23,640 nt of DNA from Planctomycetota bacterium (GTDB taxonomy: Bacteria; Planctomycetota; Planctomycetia; Pirellulales; Thermoguttaceae), in the NCBI GenBank assembly GCA_021784975.1, contig JAJYGU010000050.1, forward strand, positions 1 through 23,640. The letters are read 5' to 3'. Positions within the stretch are counted from its first letter, which is position 1; each line of letters opens with the position of its first letter. The position numbers and the translations under genes were made by a program. The notes under the pieces are model-generated. The model ran no database searches and was not told the DNA's origin. It saw only the letters and a program-made list of their open reading frames with translations. Of the stretch, positions 1 through 6,058 are shown in pieces.

Positions 1-648
1 GCGGTAGAAGCGATAAGCATGGCGGAGGTCCAAGGGGAAGCGGCCGCCTTCGGGGTTCGCCCAAAACGGTGAACGGTGGTTGACTTGCAGCACTTGGAGT
101 CCTGCCGTGGACTGAATTTCGGCGGAAGCGTCGTAGCGGGTGTGCGTGGCGAACACGCCGCGCTGCGGCTCGATCTCCGGCCAACTCAGCCGGTCGCGGA
201 CCCAGTTCAGTCCGGCCAGGGTGCAGAGGTTGGCCACCGCCGGCATCTTCTCCACCGGATAGAACCAGGCCATGGCAACATCCGAGGCGATCGGCGAGGT
301 CCGCGGCGTGGGGGCTTTCAAAGGCGCAAGCACGCCCAGGGAAATCGGCAACGACTGATCCGCCGCGGCGCCTTTGCGGCGCACTTCGTAGTAGCCCACC
401 GGCAGCGAGCCAAGTGCGATTCGCCCGCCGCGGCCTTCGACGACCGTCTTGCCGTCATAGTCCACAGCTTGCCAGGCGTCGCCACCGGTCGCGGCCGGCA
501 AGTCGAGCACTACCCGCTCGCCCGCCAGGAAGATATTGCCGGGGTGATCCGGCAACGGCTTGGGCAGGCTGCGGTCGGCGGCTGCCGCCGCCGATGTCGC
601 GGTCAGAACCGCCACAATGAGCAAAACGAGCCCGTCCACGTGTCTCAT
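1..648 (-). CDS. Secreted glycoside-hydrolase-like protein, N-terminal part (runs off left edge)
   Basis: The frame is open from an ATG at 648 to the window edge, giving 216 residues. An AAGG-type ribosome site lies about 10 bases before the ATG. Residues 1-23 form a signal peptide (MRHVDG, a hydrophobic stretch, then ATSAAAA before DRSLP), so the product should be exported. Residues 25-110 look like a beta-rich domain. From about 120 the text changes to a TIM-barrel style: LNWVRDRLSWPEIEPQRGVF is typical of clan A glycoside hydrolases (GH5/GH39-like), where the first strand leads into a W-x-x-I/V-E-P motif. The catalytic glutamates lie outside the window, so family and substrate cannot be assigned. 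It is the last of three genes on this strand (aroE-like, bioD, this one), 122 bases after bioD. A shared transcript is possible but not shown. Hydrolase-like fold is moderately sure; substrate unknown. Confidence 0.7.
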   Translation of the reverse strand, partial: MRHVDGLVLLIVAVLTATSAAAAADRSLPKPLPDHPGNIFLAGERVVLDLPAATGGDAWQAVDYDGKTVVEGRGGRIALGSLPVGYYEVRRKGAAADQSLPISLGVLAPLKAPTPRTSPIASDVAMAWFYPVEKMPAVANLCTLAGLNWVRDRLSWPEIEPQRGVFATHTRYDASAEIQSTAGLQVLQVNHRSPFWANPEGGRFPLDLRHAYRFYR

Positions 649-770
649 GATTTGACCTTCGTTATTCTCGTTAGTTGCGGCCAAGGGCCGCGCGGGGTCC
701 TCGGCGGCCTCTGCGGTGAAGGATCCAGGTTAACCAGTCGCTATGAAATTGTTGCCAGCACGCCAAGAGT

Positions 771-1658
771 CTACCGCGCCAGCGAGAACCAATCCACCAC
801 CGCGTCGAAATCGTCGGCTTGCCAGAACAGCTCGGCCAAAATCGGCCGAGGGGACCGGGACTGGAGCTCCTCGCGATTGGTCGCCAGACTGGCGTCATCC
901 GACGGCGGCAGGGCGGGATGATTTAGCACCACTCCGGCAACCGGCAGGCCACCGCCAGGAAGCTGTTTCCTAAGCGGCTGTCCAAGAACAAGTTGGGGAC
1001 TGTCCCAATTTTCGTCCGACGAAAATGGGACTGTCCCCTTGGCGAAAGTGGAAGTTGTTGCTGGACGGCCGCTAACCGGAGCGCGGGCATCCTGCCCGCC
1101 CGATACGGCCGATACGGCCGCGCTCCGGGAATCACTCGCGAAGCCGCCCCCGAACGCGGCCGCCGCGATCAGCGTCTGCAAGGTCTGGTTGATCGTCCCC
1201 AATACATTCCGCGAGACCACGATCAGCGGATAACCGAAGGCCTCGGCGAGGTCGGCCACGTACTGCCGCTCGCCCATCGGCGACATCAGCCCGCCGGCCC
1301 CTTCCACCAGCACGATCTCCGACCGCTGCCTCCAATACTCAATGCCTTGGCGCAGTAGGGCGGCGTCGATCTCTCGTCCCTCGGCGCGGGCGGCCAGGTG
1401 CGGGGCCAGCGGGGCGGCGAAACATTGCGGACAGACGCGATCCAATTCGCCGGGCCGGCCGGCGGCATTCCACAGAACCACCGCGTCTTCCGAGACCAGC
1501 CTATCGCCCTGCCGCGCGCATCCGCTGGCGGCCGGCTTGTAGACGCCGACCTGGCGACCCTCGGCGACCAACGCTCGAGCGATGTGAGCGGCGACGCAGG
1601 TCTTTCCTACCCCGGTGTCGGTGCCGGTGATGAATAGCCCGCGAGGAAGATTCCGCAT
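771..1658 (-). CDS. bioD: Dethiobiotin synthetase with an in-frame repeat insertion
   Basis: BioD makes the ureido ring of dethiobiotin from 7,8-diaminononanoate, CO2 and ATP in the cytoplasm, the penultimate step of biotin synthesis. The 295-residue product has the P-loop GTDTGVGKT at residues 12-20, the YKPAASG substrate lysine region at 40-46, VEGAGG at 118-123 and AGVVLN at 241-246, all in family order. I start at the ATG at 1658 (MRNLPRG), because the P-loop normally begins near residue 10; the frame is open to 1718. Residues about 175-237, between QTLIAAAAFGGG and LPVAGVVLN, have no BioD counterpart. They are encoded by two palindromic repeats (1076-1128 and 995-1038). Without them the length falls to about 230, normal for the family. 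No other biotin gene is visible. Whether the enzyme still works is unknown, but the frame and motifs are intact. Confidence 0.9.
   Translation of the reverse strand: MRNLPRGLFITGTDTGVGKTCVAAHIARALVAEGRQVGVYKPAASGCARQGDRLVSEDAVVLWNAAGRPGELDRVCPQCFAAPLAPHLAARAEGREIDAALLRQGIEYWRQRSEIVLVEGAGGLMSPMGERQYVADLAEAFGYPLIVVSRNVLGTINQTLQTLIAAAAFGGGFASDSRSAAVSAVSGGQDARAPVSGRPATTSTFAKGTVPFSSDENWDSPQLVLGQPLRKQLPGGGLPVAGVVLNHPALPPSDDASLATNREELQSRSPRPILAELFWQADDFDAVVDWFSLAR
995..1038. repeat. Palindromic repeat (GGGACAGTCCC family) inside bioD
   Basis: A nearly perfect 44-bp palindrome. The left arm GGGGACTGTCCC runs into AATTTTCGTC, and the right arm GACGAAAATG runs into GGACTGTCCCC. It is read in the bioD frame as KGTVPFSSDENWDSPQ with no stop codon. 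Arms of the same type occur at 4018, 6526, 8692, 13051, 13711 and 20197. Confidence 0.9.
1076..1128. repeat. Second palindromic repeat inside bioD
   Basis: Perfect 10-bp outer arms CCGGAGCGCG (1076-1085) and CGCGCTCCGG (1119-1128) enclose a small hairpin GGGCA-TCC-TGCCC (1085-1097) and a tandem duplication of CGATACGGC (1101-1109, 1110-1118). The element is read in frame within BioD (SAVSGGQDARAPVSG). The GGGCA/TGCCC core is of a kind I associate with dispersed planctomycete repeats (recollection, not checked). Confidence 0.85.
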
Positions 1659-1762
1659 GGGGTCGGCTAAATGCTTGGTGCAGGCAGGACCAAATAGGAA
1701 AGTGGAATGAGGGGGCAAAGTGTTGCGCGGTTCGGGAAGGACGCTCTATGCTGGTTACACAC

Positions 1763-1805
1763 CGCCCTCACCCCCAACCCCTCTCCCGCCAGCGAGCGAG
1801 GGGAG
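1763..1805. repeat. Intergenic pyrimidine-rich repeat between bioD and the aroE-like gene
   Basis: CCCTCACCCCCAACCCC followed by CTCTCCCGCC and GCGAGCGAGGGGAG. It forms an imperfect CTCCC/GGGAG hairpin and lies just beyond the 3' end of the aroE-like gene. It looks like a widespread bacterial repeat type. It could act as a weak terminator, but there is no U-run. Confidence 0.5.
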
Positions 1806-1822
1806 TGTCGAAGAACCGCGGT

Positions 1823-2671
1823 CTATAGTTCCCAAAACTCCTCGACCGCCTCCCGCAGCACTAGCCGGTCGGCCTCAAGGCCCGTCCATAATTGGAAACT
1901 CAAGGCGACCTGGTGGATGAACATGCTTAGGCCATCGACGGTCTGGCAACCGCAATGGGTGGCTTGGCTCAAGAGCCAGGTGGCCGGCGTGCCGACCTGG
2001 ACGTCAGCCACCAACAGTTCGGGCCGCAGCGTCTGGGCGTCCAGAGGCAGCGGCGCGTGGTTCGACCCGTGGCCCAGACTCGTGGCGTGAATTAGCACTT
2101 CGGCATTCGCCGGCACCGAAAAGTCAGCGTGCCAGGCGACCGCCGAAACCGCTCCGCCGCACTTGCCGGCCAGCAAGGTCAGCAGCTCGGCAGCTCGTTG
2201 TTCGCCCCGATTGACAATCATGAGCTCGGCCACTCCGGCGGCGGCCAGTTCCATAGCCACTGCCCGCGCCACCCCGCCCGCGCCCAGCAGCACCACCCGT
2301 TTTCCGGTCAACTCTAGGGCGCTGCCAATGGTCTCCACCACCCCCTTGCCTTCCGTGTTTTCGCCGACCAGTTCTTGTTCCTGGCGAAGTACCACGTTGA
2401 CCACCCCGATGGCGGCGGCGGTCTCGCTGACTCGATCCAACAGCGGAAGCACGGCCCGCTTGTGAGGATCGGCACACTGGGCGCCGCGAAATCCCAACGC
2501 CCGCAGCCCAAGCACGGCATTGGCCAGATCGGCCGGCTCAACCTCGAAGGTCAAGTACCGCCAGTCTAATTCGTGGAAGGCGCAGGCCTTCTCGAACATG
2601 TACTGGGTGGGGTTTCCGCCCACCGGACTGGCCAATAGGGCCAGCAAAGGTTGTACGGCGGAGCTAGGCAC
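1823..2671 (-). CDS. Shikimate dehydrogenase family protein with altered active-site residues
   Basis: Shikimate dehydrogenase reduces 3-dehydroshikimate with NADPH. This 282-residue protein has the family layout: an N-terminal substrate domain (SPVGGNPTQYMFEKA near residue 15), PHK with the catalytic lysine, a GVVN asparagine motif, the NADP-binding loop LLGAGGVARA near residues 128-137, NRGEQRA for cofactor phosphate, and DGLSMFIHQ near the C-terminus. Several residues differ from canonical AroE. The S-x-S substrate serines are replaced by glycine and asparagine, NVT(I/V)P(H/F)K is QCADPHK (threonine to alanine), and NTDG is NTEG (catalytic aspartate to glutamate). It may therefore be a divergent paralogue acting on another substrate, so I give no symbol. 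The GTG at 2671 starts the longest sensible frame; no clear ribosome site is visible. It probably leads the minus-strand group with bioD. Confidence 0.8.
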   Translation of the reverse strand: MPSSAVQPLLALLASPVGGNPTQYMFEKACAFHELDWRYLTFEVEPADLANAVLGLRALGFRGAQCADPHKRAVLPLLDRVSETAAAIGVVNVVLRQEQELVGENTEGKGVVETIGSALELTGKRVVLLGAGGVARAVAMELAAAGVAELMIVNRGEQRAAELLTLLAGKCGGAVSAVAWHADFSVPANAEVLIHATSLGHGSNHAPLPLDAQTLRPELLVADVQVGTPATWLLSQATHCGCQTVDGLSMFIHQVALSFQLWTGLEADRLVLREAVEEFWEL

Positions 2672-2764
2672 GGGAGATCATCGATTTCGCAAGAGAGGTT
2701 TTTGGCAGCCTATTGTGACCTGCGACGGGCAACCCTGCAAGTAGCCGATCACGGGCCGGTGCTC

Positions 2765-2845
2765 GTAGAAGCGGCGCCTCGCCGCTTTTCTGCGGCCCAC
2801 AAGCTCCGGGAACTGCCGGACCACGGGGCGGGACGCCGCGTCTAC
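2765..2845. repeat. Inverted repeat, GTAGAAGCGGCG family, copy 1
   Basis: Arm GTAGAAGCGGCGCC at the left and GGGACGCCGCGTCTAC at the right form an imperfect long palindrome. A second copy at 20308-20388 shares both arms in the same orientation, the internal CACAAGC, and the trailing CCCGTGG about 10 bases after the right arm. No gene is visible in the 2672-2935 gap that holds it. Confidence 0.85.
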
Positions 2846-2935
2846 CAACCCGTGGGCAGCCAAGAAACGAACAGGTCTGTCGGGGAGGACTCCCGGACAG
2901 ACCTGAATCAGGTCAGCGTGGCTCAGTGCGAGGGG

Positions 2936-3643
2936 CTAGTTGCGGACCAAGCTGCGGCTGGCCTGGTAGGCGTCGCTGTCTTCAAGGAACGCCGACGGGT
3001 CCGCCTTCGGGGCGGCGGGCAACGGAGCCGCAGCCGGGGTCTTGGCTGGGGCCGCGGCCGGGGCCGCGCCGCCACCACCACAACCGCAACCGGCGGCACA
3101 GCAGGTCTCACAGCCACAGGTCGTCCTGCATCGGCAAGGCCGGCCAAACAGCTTCTCGAGCAACTCCAGCACCGGCCGGCGATACAGCTTGTGGCATTTC
3201 GCCTGGCAAGTCGGCCCACAGGCCGCGCAGCAGCCCGAGGCACAGCAGCACTTCCGGCACGGCCGGTGGCAATGCCTGCAGCAAGCGGGCCTGGCACAGC
3301 AAGCCGGTTCCGGGCAGCAACCGCCGGCCACGGCGCATCCGCAGGACTCGCAGCAGTAGCCCTTGGCTTCGAACAGGCCTCTCAAATTGCCGAACAGGTC
3401 GCGGACCGGGGTGGCCCGGCAGCACTGGCACCGGCTGCAACAGGCCGGCTGCGCGCAGCAAGTCGGGCAGGCCGTTTCCGCACACGCGGGCTTGGCGCAA
3501 CAGGCGGCCGTGGCGCACGCTTTGCACTCTCCGCAGCCACCGTCATTCAGCCCTAGCAAGCCATTCATGAGTTCGAAGCCGAACCCTTGGCTGCACAAGG
3601 CTGCGCTCACCAAAAGCGCTCCAAAAATTGTCTTGCCTTTCAT
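2936..3643 (-). CDS. Secreted cysteine-rich protein
   Basis: A 235-residue protein of unknown function. Residues 1-23 are a clear signal peptide (MKGKTIFGALLVSAALCSQGFG), so it is exported. I count 43 cysteines, many as CC or C-x-C in the manner of PACCxxC. The Cys-rich stretches (about 36-75, 92-150, 166-190) alternate with two short Cys-free amphipathic segments, PVRDLFGNLRGLF and PVLELLEKLFG, which look like a duplicated unit. The tail is an Ala/Pro/Lys linker ending SFLEDSDAYQASRSLVRN. The ATG at 3643 is supported by AAAGGAG 11 bases upstream, one of the few strong ribosome sites here. Cysteine-rich exported proteins are known in planctomycetes; metal binding or a disulfide-crosslinked envelope role are guesses. 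It stands alone between repeats. The 301-residue open frame on the other strand is a shadow. Confidence 0.85.
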   Translation of the reverse strand: MKGKTIFGALLVSAALCSQGFGFELMNGLLGLNDGGCGECKACATAACCAKPACAETACPTCCAQPACCSRCQCCRATPVRDLFGNLRGLFEAKGYCCESCGCAVAGGCCPEPACCARPACCRHCHRPCRKCCCASGCCAACGPTCQAKCHKLYRRPVLELLEKLFGRPCRCRTTCGCETCCAAGCGCGGGGAAPAAAPAKTPAAAPLPAAPKADPSAFLEDSDAYQASRSLVRN

Positions 3644-4126
3644 TGAGCAACCACTCCTTTACACGGTGTACTGCGCCAGGGCCGTCGAGCCGTTCCTTGA
3701 CCCGATTCTTACCGATCCGGTTACCTGACGCACCCTCCAAGCATGCCACCACAGCACGCTCAATTCGCAAAGGGTCAGTTAGGGTATCGGCCGCCCGATT
3801 GAAACGCCTTGAGCGAACGCAACGTATTTCCAGCAAAAGGTTTACATATCCTTCTGCGCAAACCTTTCCACCCCAGTAAGCCAGTCAAAGTTTGTCGGTT
3901 GTGCAGGCCCGATTCGGCGGTTTCCACCCGTGTAATCTCCCAATCGTCGGCAAACCCAACCCAGCTTGACGCGGTGGGATTTGTGGGATTTCGATCGGCG
4001 AACCTATGGCGTATGATGGGGGAACTGTCCCGGTTTTGGGCAGGAGGCCACAAGAACGGGTCGGTCGCTTTCTGCACATCCTGTGGCCGACGGCCTCCCA
4101 ATCCAAACGCACGGATCGATCCTTAC
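3644..4126. other. Gene-free divergent region between the Cys-rich gene and hemE
   Basis: No gene is supported in these 483 bases. The part from 3780 to 3880 is the most AT-rich and probably holds promoters for the two divergent genes. A TATGAT at 4012-4017 is a possible -10 box for hemE, but I see no good -35 at the right distance. A repeat arm starts immediately after it. Confidence 0.5.
4018..4088. repeat. Half-palindrome of the GGGGACWG family upstream of hemE
   Basis: GGGGGAACTGTCCCGGTTTT (4018 onwards) matches the arm of the bioD and ccsA palindromes, but its full mate is missing. A separate pair GGCCACA (4046-4052) and TGTGGCC (4082-4088) closes the right part into a hairpin. Probably a decayed copy in the hemE leader. 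Confidence 0.5.
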
Positions 4127-5275
4127 ATGCCCGACCCCTGGTGGAACAGTCCGCTGATGAAGGCCGCTCGTCGCGAGCCGACCGAGCGAACGCCGGTTTG
4201 GCTCATGCGCCAGGCGGGCCGCTACATGCCCGAGTATCGCAAACTCCGGGAGCAGATCCCTTTCTTGGACTGGTGCAAGAACCCGGAACTATGCGCGGAA
4301 GTCATGCTGACGGCGGTGGAACGGCTGGGGGTCGACGCCGCCATCTTGTTTTCCGACCTGCTGCTGGTGTTGGAGCCCATGGGGATCGAACTGGCGTTCA
4401 GCCCAGGCGACGGCCCGCAACTAGGCAATCCCATCCGCACCGCTGCCGAAGTCGACCGGTTGCGAGAGCTGGAATCCATCGAGCCCCTTCAATTCGTGGT
4501 GGAGGCGGTCCGCAAGACGCGAGCCGGCCTGCCCGCCTCGTTGCCGCTGATCGGCTTCGCCGGCGCGCCGTTTACCCTGGCGGCCTATGTGATCGAAGGG
4601 CAAGCCAGCCGTGACTTCCGCCAGACCAAGACCCTCATGTACTGCGATACCGGGGCCTGGGACGCCTTGATGGGCCGGCTCGCCCGCGCCGTCACTCTGC
4701 TCCTGGACGCCCAGATCGAAGCGGGCGTGCAAGTGGTGCAACTGTTCGACAGTTGGGTCGGCTGTCTGGGGGTCGACGACTACCGCCGCTATGTCCTGCC
4801 GTACAGCCGATCGGTGATCGAGGCCCTGCCACCGCAGACGCCGGTGATCCACTTCGCCACCGGCAACCCGGCGCTGCTACCGCTGATGAGCGAGGCCATT
4901 GGGAAGACGAGCCCGACTTTTGGCAGGCCCGCCTTCCATCACCCGAATGCAGCAGAAGCCCGCGAGGAGGGGGCAACGGCCGCGGCTTCCCATGCTAAGC
5001 AGCCTCGGCACGCCGTGGTCGGTGTGGACTGGCGAATCCGGCTCGACGACGCCTGGCGGCTGATCGGCCATGACCGGGCGATTCAGGGCAATCTCGACCC
5101 GGCGGTGCTACTGGCCGAACCGGTCGAGATCCGCCGCCGCGTCCGCGAGGTCTTGGGCCAGGCCGGCCGCCGGCCCGGACACATCTTCAGTCTCGGCCAC
5201 GGCGTCCTGCCGCAAACCCCCGTCGAACACGCGGTCGCCTTGGTCGACGCGGTCCACGAGCTCAGCAGCCGCTAG
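4127..5275 (+). CDS. hemE: Uroporphyrinogen decarboxylase with an in-frame insertion
   Basis: HemE removes four carboxyl groups from uroporphyrinogen III to give coproporphyrinogen III in the cytoplasmic haem pathway. The signature VWLMRQAGRYMPEYR is at residues 24-38, with its arginine at 28. The substrate aspartate is in ILFSDLL (Asp77), the tyrosine in TLAAYVIEG, followed by FDSWVG, and the C-terminal histidine in SLGHGVLPQTP. The start is the ATG at 4127 (MPDPWW); an ATG at 4157 is also possible, and neither has a good ribosome site. The 382 residues exceed the usual length of about 345-355. Between MSEAI (254-258) and VVGVDW (about 296) lies a run with no family counterpart, encoded by 4901-5014; removing about 33 residues restores normal size. 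The stop overlaps that of the convergent PAP2 gene by three bases. No other haem gene is visible here. Confidence 0.93.
   Translation: MPDPWWNSPLMKAARREPTERTPVWLMRQAGRYMPEYRKLREQIPFLDWCKNPELCAEVMLTAVERLGVDAAILFSDLLLVLEPMGIELAFSPGDGPQLGNPIRTAAEVDRLRELESIEPLQFVVEAVRKTRAGLPASLPLIGFAGAPFTLAAYVIEGQASRDFRQTKTLMYCDTGAWDALMGRLARAVTLLLDAQIEAGVQVVQLFDSWVGCLGVDDYRRYVLPYSRSVIEALPPQTPVIHFATGNPALLPLMSEAIGKTSPTFGRPAFHHPNAAEAREEGATAAASHAKQPRHAVVGVDWRIRLDDAWRLIGHDRAIQGNLDPAVLLAEPVEIRRRVREVLGQAGRRPGHIFSLGHGVLPQTPVEHAVALVDAVHELSSR
4901..5014. repeat. Insertion in hemE with inverted ends
   Basis: This segment codes for GKTSPTFGRPAFHHPNAAEA and a further stretch ending KQPRHA, which is foreign to HemE. It has short inverted ends, GGGAAG (4901-4906) and CTTCCC (4986-4991), and a Gly/Ala/Arg-rich translation. 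It does not match the GGGGACAG palindromes. Its repeat nature rests on the family-length excess and the inverted ends only. Confidence 0.5.
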
Positions 5276-5949
5276 CCGGGATTTTTCAGTGACGGAGCGC
5301 GGCTGGTGCGCCAGGCCGCTTCCCGGCGGGTAAACCATTGCGACAAGTGGCCTACTTGCAGAAAGCCCTGGGCCATCAGGCAGCCGGCAGCGGCGCCGAA
5401 CAGCACGTCGCTGGGGAAATGGGCCCCACTCACGATGCGCTGGCAGCCCACCAGAATCACAAGCGCCACGAACAGTCGCCGGCCGTTGGGATACAGCCAC
5501 ATCAAAGCCGCGGCCAGGGCCGCGGCAGTGGCCGTGTGGCCGGAGGGGAAGCTCTGGCCGCCGCTACCGGCGCTCCAGCCCGGCAGCCACGGCCCGAACG
5601 TGCTCCACACCGAGCCGTCAAAGGCAAAGTCGTAGGGCCGCGTGCGAGCCAGCAACATCTTCAGCAGGTCGGCCATCAGACCGCCGGCCGCCGTACAGGC
5701 TGCCAGCCGCGGGATGGCCCAGCGGCGGGACGCATCGAGTTGATGCATTAGCGCCGCCACCACCAGCACCCCCATCAGGCATTGGCCGAACGGCTCAAAG
5801 ACATCGAAATAGTCAAGATAGGCGTGGACGGTCTCGGAGTGGTTCCACTCCCGCAGGGTGTGCGCGATCGGCAGATCGACGGATAAGGCCGCGCTGCCGG
5901 CCAGCGCTAAACCTAGCGGCAGCCAGAACCGCGAAGATCGTGCGGGCAT
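5272..5949 (-). CDS. PAP2-family membrane phosphatase
   Basis: A 225-residue integral membrane protein of the PAP2 (type 2 phosphatidic acid phosphatase) superfamily, which dephosphorylates lipid phosphates such as phosphatidate, PGP or undecaprenyl pyrophosphate at the membrane. The three motifs are present: K-x6-RP (KMLLARTRP, about 97-105), PSGH (135-138), and R-x5-H-x3-D (RIVSGAHFPSD, 171-181), which hold the phosphate-binding residues and catalytic histidines. Several hydrophobic segments flank them. The ATG at 5949 is preceded directly by GTG, so the start could be one codon earlier; no ribosome site is seen. The stop codon overlaps that of hemE on the other strand (CTAG at 5272-5275), leaving no room for a terminator between them. 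The gene is divergent from the glycosyltransferase; both are membrane genes that act on lipid-linked substrates, and a shared role is only a guess. Confidence 0.85.
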   Translation of the reverse strand: MPARSSRFWLPLGLALAGSAALSVDLPIAHTLREWNHSETVHAYLDYFDVFEPFGQCLMGVLVVAALMHQLDASRRWAIPRLAACTAAGGLMADLLKMLLARTRPYDFAFDGSVWSTFGPWLPGWSAGSGGQSFPSGHTATAAALAAALMWLYPNGRRLFVALVILVGCQRIVSGAHFPSDVLFGAAAGCLMAQGFLQVGHLSQWFTRREAAWRTSRAPSLKNPG

Positions 5950-6058
5950 CACAAGATTGCTGTTGGCGAAGCGGGAGGGACGGTTTAGACTCTCAAGACA
6001 TGCTCTTAAACGTTCCGTCGCCTGGTGTCAAGGTCGGAAAGCCGTAAACGCTCCCAAT

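Noticed and set aside
76..921. 281-codon open frame on the plus strand
   Set aside because: It spans the antisense of the hydrolase-like gene, an intergenic gap and the antisense of bioD; low-complexity Arg/Gly-rich product without motifs.
2651..3556. 301-codon open frame on the plus strand
   Set aside because: It lies opposite the Cys-rich gene, which has a signal peptide and ribosome site. The long opposite frame follows from the GC-rich Cys/Ala codons.
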